From the NCBI RefSeq assembly GCF_022682495.2, contig NC_071389.1, positions 187,349,556 to 187,413,555 on the forward strand: a DNA stretch of 64,000 bases, read 5' to 3'. The notes below the pieces were generated by a model. That model worked only from the letters and a program-made list of their open reading frames with translations, did not search any database and was not told the origin of the DNA. The stretch is from Desmodus rotundus (lineage: Eukaryota > Chordata > Mammalia > Chiroptera > Phyllostomidae). Below, in pieces: positions 57,523-64,000 of the stretch. The position numbers and the translations under genes are program-made. Every line of letters begins with the position of its first letter. Positions within the stretch are counted from its first letter, which is position 1.

Positions 57523-58917
57523 TAGACTCCCTTTGCCCTTGACAGTGCCACTTAGTCATAGAGCTTCTTGAAGTCCTTTAGGGATTGGGTTTGTTTATCT
57601 TGACATTTGGTTCAGAACTAATTAGCTGATCCTCATACATTAGGCAATAATACATTGTGTAAACTCGGACTTAGGATACCACTTTGCATAGAAACATGAG
57701 ACTTTCCAAGGAGAACATTTTTCTCTATTACTAAGTGCAGTCAAGTTTCTTTTGGAAAATGGCAACATCCAAATCTTTCCCTACTAATCATGTATTACAA
57801 AAAAAAAATTGCCTTGAAACATTGTGAGGCAGCCAACGCCATTCAGTAAATTACACCACATAACTGGCTTAGGCCTCATTAGGCTTGTTCTCTTTGGCTT
57901 TGTCAAGGGAACAGCCACTTCCCTTCGCAGTCCCTCATGGGAATGGATTTCTTCATTTTTCCCTGAAAGATCAGGACACCCCCTTTTCCCTGAATCCCTC
58001 ATCAAGTGGTGGCAGGTCAACCTTTTGTTATCTTGTGCAGCTCTCTTGAGGTTGGATTTTACATACAAATAAGAGATGTTTGCACTTTGAGATCATTTAT
58101 ATTTGAAAGAGAAACAGAACAACTTTATTTTGAACGAGGATAGCTACAGTGAATTTTGTTGGATACCTATCCAGCAGTCCCTTCCCCTTGCTTCCCAGGA
58201 CATGGTCTTGTTTAGGTATCACTCCCTCTCCCGTGCAGCCCAGGCGTGACAATATTTGTTTGTGCTCACCATCCCATTTGCTCCTGCTCCAAGTGCATCT
58301 TCTTTTTTCTCCACTCTGACCTAGGGCCTGGGTGCCTGACTTGGTGCTGGGTCACTGATGGCATTAATGACTCCCTTGCTCTGAGGTTTTCAGCAAGTGG
58401 TTAAAAAGTAAGGTCGGGTATTCATTTTGCTAGCTTCGTTCACATTGCTAAGTAGTTGCAGTTGACAGCATCTCTCTAGAGTTGGATGGAGGTCGTCTTG
58501 GGCAGCCCTCTCCACCTCACGCTCAGTGTATATGTTCCAAGAGAAGCTCCCTGTCCTCCAACCCTCCAAGTGAGGGCGAGTAATGAGAGCTCCTTGTTGT
58601 CACTACCCCTGGACAGCACCGTCCCTTGTAGAGTGACCCAAACTTTGCCCACAACTCCGTATAGTCACTTTATTCAACTCTCTTCATTTAACTAGTTTTC
58701 ATATGTCATCTGCTTCTTTCTGGGACCCTAAGACAGCATGTGACTCACACCCCTAGTTTCAGGGCTGGATCCTGATTAAACTGGTCACAATATGCTACTT
58801 GCCAATAATCAGTTTAGACACCCAGGATTAAGGCAGTCTGGATGGTATTTCCTTAAGAAATATTTTTGATCCAGAGGTTAGCACCTGACTTAAGAAGACT
58901 GATTAGATGGAAGATAT
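57523..58917. other. Unrecognised sequence
   Basis: About 1.4 kb without a recognised repeat or exon. Confidence 0.5.
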
Positions 58918-59155
58918 CTTAGTCCATTTGGGCGGCTACAACATAATACCACAGGCTGGGTGACTTTAAACAGCAGTGATGGAGGCTAGCAAGTTCAAGA
59001 TTAAGGCATCAGCAGGGTTGAGTCCTGGTGGGAGCCCAATTTCTGACACCAGCACTTCTCAAAGCTCCTAATACTATCATCTTTAGGGGGGAGGGTTTCA
59101 ACATAAGAATTTGGAGGGGGGCACAAGCATACAAACTACATAACAAAAGGACAAT
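58918..59155 (+). mobile_element. Old interspersed repeat, family not named
   Basis: CTTAGTCCATTTGGGCGGCT, ACCACAGGCTGGGTGACTTT and GGGTTTCAACATAAGAATTT follow the layout of a common eutherian repeat that starts TTAGTCCATTTGGGCTGC and ends near TTTCAACATATGAATTTTGG. I recognise the repeat but not its class. Confidence 0.55.
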
Positions 59156-59504
59156 ACCTAGCTTTGGCTCCTGCCACTAGCCACCCTCTGAGCATGAAGG
59201 AAGTCACTGTGAGGACAGAGACAGCACACTCATAGGACACAGCCCAGGGTAGTGACCCTGGAACCCCGATTCTGGCAACTATGGACTTCCTGTTATGGGA
59301 AATATAAAAAATCTCTTTGTAAGTTAGGCTAATTTTAGTAAAGTTTTTTTTTCTGTGGAGTTTTTTAAGGGGGGGGGGTGTGATTTGCTGCTGCCAGCAC
59401 CATAACCAATGTAGTTTTATCAGTTTTTCTTTTATTTTTGTAGCAGCCAAAGTGTTTAAAGCATTCCTAATGCATTTGATTTCCTCAACAGCCAAGTGAA
59501 TGAT
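59156..59504. other. Unrecognised; includes a G10 run
   Basis: G10 at 59369-59378 follows a T-rich stretch. No element or exon recognised. Confidence 0.5.
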
Positions 59505-59780
59505 TACAACAATAGTAATAGCTACGGCAGTAAGTAATAATAAGAGCTATGTGCTGGGCACTACTGAAAGCACTTTTTCTGTAAATATTAACTGGGTTAT
59601 CACAACTCCACTCAGTAGGTACTATTATTCCTGTTATGGTTAGTACTAGATGACAGACAGAAGGCACAGAGAATCAAAAACATTAGGTCACCCAGCCGCT
59701 AAGTGGCGAGGCTGGAATTTGAACCCAAGTAGAATAACCCCAGAGTCCGTGTTCTGTATCGCTGTATTGTACCACACCGC
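59505..59780 (-). mobile_element. MIR SINE, near full length, minus
   Basis: GAGCTATGTGCTGGGCACTA, TAGGTACTATTATTCCTGTT, ATTAGGTCACCCAGCCGCTA and GGCTGGAATTTGAACCCAAG cover MIR in reverse. Confidence 0.85.
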
Positions 59781-60220
59781 GGGTTAGGGAGGGCAGGTTT
59801 TCTTATGCCCCTGTATCAAATAAGACAACTATGGTTTAGAGAGCCAATGAGCTACTTCAGAGAAAACTCAGGACTCACATTAGATCTAGTGCTATTTGCA
59901 CCATGCCGCATTTCCCTTCCAGTGAGCTTTCTAATAATTAATGGAGCAATCAATGCAAATGAGAGCTCACCACTTCAAATTGCCCTTGAAGTGAAACTGG
60001 AGCGATGTGTGAGAAGAGACTCCCTCTAGGGGCCACTAAGCACAGTGCAGCCTACCTATTACACACAGGGTATCCAAACTTCTAGCTCACACACCCCCTA
60101 AAGAATTTTATAAAACTATACCCCTCATATTTTTGTAAGTATAATCTGAAAGTTTAACCCTATAAATTTTGCAAAGAATATAATTTCTGGTGTATTAAAA
60201 TATTGACATTTAAAATGAAA
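59781..60220. other. Unrecognised; left flank of the long L1
   Basis: No element recognised with confidence. GGGTATCCAAACTTCTAGC near 60069-60087 could be a degraded hAT terminus. Confidence 0.4.
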
Positions 60221-62434
60221 CTGGGAAGCAGCAAGATGGCAGCAGAGTAGGAGAATTTCTCGCACTACCTCCCCGAACCGAGCTGAAAATAAAAACAGAG
60301 GGTAATATCCCCCTGAAATAAATGACCGAAGACTAGCTGAAGAGGAGATACTTAACCACGGGTGGACAGAAATCACCTCGAGACGAGGAGGGAGGACAGG
60401 AATGCGAAAGGGGCCGACACTGCTTTCAGGCTGAGGTTTCCACAGGGCTGCAGGAGCCGTCTGGGGAGAGGAGTGAAGCTGGGACCTCCCACGGGGCTCC
60501 CAAGCAAAGGGTGCTGGTGCTGGGGTCACCCGCCCATGCAGCACCTCATGGTGAAAGGTGCAAGTACTTTGACCGCTGAGAGAAGTGGAGTCTGCTGGAC
60601 ACAAAGCCACATTTTTATTTTTTTTCCCCCTTTTGTTCTAAGGGGCCAGCATATAGGTTTTGTGTTCCCTGCCACTCATCCTGGGCTCAGGCAGCGGGAG
60701 GGCAGCCTGGTCTACAGGTGCACGAGCAGAGTCTGGAGAGGTAGCTTCAGGGAGAGGCCGGGGAGTGGGGGTGGGGTGGGGGGCGGGCAGATGCTGGGTT
60801 CCAGGTGCTGGGATATACCACCGCAGCCGTTTCTCATGGGGCAAGCAAACCCCTCCTAAGGTAGAAACAAGTATCCCACGCTCTTGAAATTGCTCGCCCT
60901 ACCTTCTGGAGCCTCCTATCCCCAATCTCTGGAATCCTGCTTGCTTCATCCTTTAGAATACTACTTACCCCACCCTGCTTCATCTTTTTAAAATTTTACT
61001 TTTTTCTTACTTTCCCCCAACCTGCATCTTATCCCCTGCTGAGGAGCTAAAAACATAAGTGGACTCAGGGGCATTAGAGACTGCCTTTAGGGCATGGCCA
61101 CTTCCTACACGTTCCTGGGAACCAGACCAGCACTTCCCCCTCTTGGGAGAGGCCAGGAACACCCTCCTGGTTTCCAGAAGACCCAAACTCTGGACTCTGG
61201 AGGGCCCACCCACTATCCTACTAGGGGTTTCACCTTTCCGAGTTCCAGGGACAGGCTCAGATGTGTGGTGCGGGGTCGGGAGAACACACCCACGATCTTC
61301 CCTGAAGTCTGAACAGCACCTCCCACAGGAGATCTAGAGGTTCCATCCCCGGAATTCCACCAGAAGCCCTCTCAGAAACAGACAGGTCAGAGGCTAGACT
61401 AAGACTAACATCAGGACAGCAGGCAGAGACAGGTGGAGGCGCTTCCTACAGTGGCTTCAGTCTTTAGTTGACCCATCCATGAGCCCTGTGCTGCTAAAAT
61501 GCCAGACTTACAGAACAGCAAGGCCATCCGAGATGCAGCCAAGCTGGGAGGCATCGGTACAAACTGTGGATTGTTTGTAGCTCCCAACAGGCTGCCTAGA
61601 GCTAGACATGGACAGCGTCTCACATAGGCTTGCACAGCTTCAGACAACACCAGAGTCATATCAAGAAGGAAAACCCAGCAGGCAAGTACTAAACTCTGCT
61701 GAGACAAATTCCACTTTGTTCTTTTCCATTATTTTCATTATTTTTCCTTCCCATAACTGTTCACCATATTTTTATTTTCTTCAATTTTTTCTTATTTTTC
61801 TCTATTTTTTCTTTCAAATCTTATATTTTACCCTTCCCTTTTCTTACTCCATTTTGCCTTTTTCCTTCATTCTCTTACCTTTTTTAATTTTATTTTCCCC
61901 TTTTTTTGTTCTTTTGTGGCAATTCCCTGTTTCTATTCCTTACTCTTATGGTTCCTCTTCCCTCTATCCTCTTATAATCATTTTTCTTTCCTTTGGTCTT
62001 ATTATTGTTTTTCTTATAATATTATATTTCCCTTTCCATTTTTATTATTCTTTACTCTTTTATCATTGATTTTGCTGTTGTTTGGATTTTTTTTTTTTTT
62101 TGGCTTGTGTGTATTTTGTTTTCTGTATTGTTTTACTTTGTTCTGTCAGTACTGGTACAACAACATACAAGACGTGATTGGGTTGAGCCCCTCAGCCAGC
62201 CAGCCAAAGGGAAGAACACAACAGGCCAAAAACAATCAAGATCCAAATACAATAGGAGAGCCCACATAAACTGCACAAGGGGCATTCCTAGAGCATCCAG
62301 TTCAGGAGATCAAGGAGGATGCACCACTGAGTCACTCAGGACTCCTACCACATAAGGCCTCCCCATGAAGACAGAGTCAAACTAGATCTATCTAATACAT
62401 ACAAACAACAACAACAACAAAAAAAACAGTTAAA
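60221..62434 (+). promoter_or_regulatory. L1 5' UTR with internal promoter
   Basis: In L1 elements the 5' UTR carries an internal pol II promoter. Here CAAGATGGC at 60232-60240 matches the YY1 binding site that sets the start in known L1s. The region 60360-60900 is the most CpG-containing part of the window. A G-rich run at 60756-60788 could form a quadruplex. 61715-62105 is a T-rich stretch of about 390 bp, and short open frames in it are artefacts of composition. Promoter activity is not shown by sequence. Confidence 0.7.
60232..60240 (+). promoter_or_regulatory. YY1-like site CAAGATGGC at L1 5' end
   Basis: Exact match to the core of the YY1 site found at the extreme 5' end of mammalian L1s, about 12 bp in from the inferred start. 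It supports a full-length 5' end. Confidence 0.7.
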
Positions 62435-62473
62435 ATGGGGAGACAAAGAAACAGCCCCCAAAAGAAAGAAAAG

Positions 62474-62479
62474 GAGAAA
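62474..62479. repeat. Target duplication GAGAAA, left
   Basis: GAGAAA precedes the LTR-like element and recurs at 63038-63043. Confidence 0.8.
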
Positions 62480-63037
62480 TATAGGAGACTGTTCTGCATG
62501 GCACGGGCCCAGCTCCCACTCGGAAAGGCCAGTGGAAAGCGAGGTCAGGCACACAGGACCCACGCCCATGGACGGGTTCTCCCATGGGAATCAGGCCTGC
62601 ATTTTACCTAGGCCGCTTTGAGACTTGCTTTTTGCTAAAACTCCCCCACCCTGAATTGAGGCAGCAAATGTTTACTGCGTATCTTTAAAGTGACTTCCTA
62701 AAATCTATGCTAAACCTTCCAAGGATGAGTGTAACCAGTTCAACCACTTTTCCCTTTACATTTGCAAATATTCTTCCTTTTTGATGTAATTAGTAACATC
62801 CTCTCCTTTGTTTTCTGTAAAAAGTGACCACCTAAAGTGAACCTGTGCATAGTAAATGAGGACCATCTTCAATGTAATGTGCCCAGAAAAGCAATAAAAG
62901 CCTGTCAAGGTAAGGGTCTGGGCACTCTCCTCTTGAGATAGTGGCCATGCTGCCCCTTTTCCTCCACAAGACTCGGTAGTGAATTTGTCTCATCCCAGCC
63001 ACAATGTTGCGGACACTGCAGGCCGGTGTCCACATCA
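62480..63037 (+). mobile_element. LTR-like element, copy C, nested in L1 ORF1
   Basis: A 558-bp element from TATAGGAGAC to CCACATCA, flanked by GAGAAA on both sides. It ends in CA as LTRs do but starts TA instead of TG. A full polyadenylation signal AATAAA lies at 62893-62898, about 140 bp before the end, as expected in an R region. A 6-bp target duplication fits retroviral integration. No gag, pol or env is present, so it would be a solo LTR left by recombination. Removing it and one GAGAAA restores ORF1 reading across the site, which fixes the boundaries. It may be another kind of element with similar ends. Confidence 0.75.
62893..62898 (+). promoter_or_regulatory. AATAAA polyadenylation signal in LTR copy C
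   Basis: Context GCAATAAAAGCCTGTCAAGG. Copies A and B have AATAAT and AATAGA at the same place, so only this copy keeps the signal intact. Confidence 0.7.
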
Positions 63038-63043
63038 GAGAAA
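63038..63043. repeat. Target duplication GAGAAA, right
   Basis: Partner of 62474-62479; followed directly by the resumed ORF1 codon TCC. Confidence 0.8.
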
Positions 63044-63951
63044 TCCCCAGAAAAAGAGCTAATTGAAATTGAGGCAAGCAATTTATTGAATATAGAGTTC
63101 AAAGTAATGGTTATAAAGATGCTGAAGGAACATAGTGAGAATTACAGGAACTTAGGGGTAACTACATCAGAATGGAAAAAGACATAGAAACTATGAATAA
63201 GAACCAATTGGGAAGGAGGAATGCAATATCTGAAATGAAGAATACACTAGAAGGAATTAAAAGCAGGCTAGATGAAGAAAATGATTGAATCAGTGACTAG
63301 AAAGACAAGGTAAAAAAAAAAAAAACAATCAGAGCAACCTAAAGAAAAACGACTTAACACAAATGGTTTAAGGGAACTTTGAGACAACATGAAACATAAC
63401 AATATTTGCATCATAGAGATAACAGAAGGAGAAAAAAAGTAAGCAAAGGATAGAAAACCTACTTGAAGAAATAATGACAGAAAACTTCCTTAACCCAGTG
63501 AAGGAAAAAGCCACACAATCTCAGGAAGCACAGAGAATCCCAATCAAGAGGAACCCAAAGGGATCCACACCAAGACACATCATAATTAAAATGGTGACAT
63601 TTAAAGACAAAGAGAGAATCTTAAAGGCAGTAAGAGAGAAACAGTCAGTTACCTATAAGGGAGCTCCAATAAGACTGTCATCTGATTTCTCAACAGAAAC
63701 ACTTCAAGCCAGAAGGAATTGGCATGAAATATTCAAAGTAACAAAAAGAAAGAATTTGCAACCAAGACAACTCTATCCAACAAGGCTATCATTTAAAACT
63801 GAAGGTGAAATTAAGAGCTTCCCAGACAAATAAAATGGCTAAAAGACATCATGAACACCAAACCATCATTGCAAGAGATGTTTAACAGGCTGCTTTAAGA
63901 AGAAAAAAAGATGGGGTGGGGGTAGGGGGAACATAGGTATAAAGGAATAAA

Positions 63952-64000
63952 ATGGCAATGAACAAGTACTTATCAATAATAACCTTAAATGTAAATAGAT
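63952..64000 (+). pseudogene. L1 ORF2 start, cut by window edge
   Basis: ATG at 63952 begins MAMNKYLSIITLNVNR. ITLNVN is the conserved first strand of the L1 endonuclease domain, normally followed by G; here R (AGA for GGA). Only 16 codons are visible. The gap from ORF1 is 53 bp, as usual for L1. Whether the remainder is open cannot be judged. Confidence 0.75.

Larger units (their letters stand above)
62435..63898 (+). pseudogene. L1 ORF1 (RNA-binding chaperone), broken
   Basis: ORF1p is a trimeric RNA-binding protein with a coiled coil, an RRM and a C-terminal domain. It starts at ATG 62435 with MGRQRNSPQKKEKEK, then is interrupted after codon 15 by an LTR-like element. It resumes at 63044 in the same frame with SPEKELIEIEASNLLNIEF. 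Damage follows: an in-frame TAG at 63185, a +1 shift, a TGA at 63286 and an A14 run at 63312-63325. The RRM and C-terminal domain survive as an open frame from 63474 to 63833, including STPRHIIIKM, KAVREKQSVTYKGAPIRLSS and ETLQARRNW. A TAA at 63831 follows KSFPDK; a one-base shift there continues to the natural end with TKPSLQEMFNRLL at 63854-63898. No functional protein is possible. Confidence 0.9.
60221..64000 (+). mobile_element. Long L1 with intact-looking 5' end, runs off window
   Basis: The element starts at about 60221, followed by the full 5' UTR, ORF1 (broken) and the first codons of ORF2, so at least the 5' 3.2 kb of L1 sequence is present in addition to an inserted LTR-like element. 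Most L1 copies in mammals lack this end. Landmarks are the YY1-like site near the 5' end, a G-rich tract (60756-60788), a T-rich region (61715-62105) and ORF1 from 62435. The element continues beyond 64000, so its 3' end and target duplication cannot be seen. Stops, frameshifts and the insertion show it is dead. Confidence 0.85.

Noticed and set aside
60125..60859. Overlapping open frames of 161 (-) and 165 (+) codons
   Set aside because: Both fall in or across the start of the L1 5' UTR. They exist because that region is GC-rich and poor in stops, and neither has a recognisable domain.
61608..62269. Two plus-strand frames of 153 and 117 codons rich in F and L
   Set aside because: They read through the T-rich block of the L1 5' UTR. 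The apparent membrane-protein character comes from T-rich codons.
1..64000. CRISPR arrays, bacterial-type operons, phage or defence systems
   Set aside because: No spaced direct repeats, no closely packed long frames and no ribosome-binding sites. The sequence is clearly mammalian noncoding DNA.

Overview
This window looks like intergenic or intronic DNA from a bat genome, most likely a yangochiropteran. Two tRNA-derived SINEs, on the minus strand at 32588-32832 and 50329-50517, have the structure of the bat VES family: pol III A and B boxes read on the minus strand and a tail ending in AAAATCCTT or GGGTGAGGATAAAAA. LINE-1 3' ends of a type I associate with bats, closing on AATAAATTCAATAAAA, are also present. 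The rest of the repeat content is the usual eutherian background of MIR, L2, CR1/L3, old L1, MER5A-like and other hAT elements, and Tigger. I found no convincing protein-coding exon, tRNA, rRNA, CpG island or CRISPR array. Every open frame I examined is either part of a transposon or looks like chance.

Layout. 1-3744 is unrecognised sequence. 3745-5515 is a stack of old elements: an antisense L1 split by a Tigger transposon and swollen by an AT microsatellite, followed by a sense L1 3' end. 5516-12989 is mostly unique DNA with a long antisense L2 (7542-8390), MIRs, hAT fragments and a long polypyrimidine tract ending in CAG. 12990-13549 is the first of three copies of a roughly 560-bp LTR-like element. 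14281-16945 is a nest: an L1 with an inverted 5' part has landed in a MER5A-like element. 17000-34000 holds scattered MIR, L2, CR1/L3, L1 and MER5A-like pieces, including a second L1 with an inverted 5' part (21520-21862) and the first VES SINE. 34458-35802 is a decayed hAT element with recognisable transposase remnants, sitting inside an L2. 35860-60220 is largely unique sequence with old repeats, the second LTR copy (45799-46370) and the second VES SINE. From 60221 to the right edge runs a long L1 with its 5' UTR, a broken ORF1 and the first codons of ORF2. Its ORF1 is interrupted exactly after codon 15 by the third LTR copy (62480-63037), flanked by a 6-bp target duplication.

Nothing here forms a working gene system. 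The most informative parts are the nested insertions, which order the elements in time, and the three-copy LTR-like family, which I cannot name. All repeat names come from recognising sequence by eye and recalling family consensus sequences, without a database search, so boundaries are approximate unless a target duplication or shared terminus fixes them.
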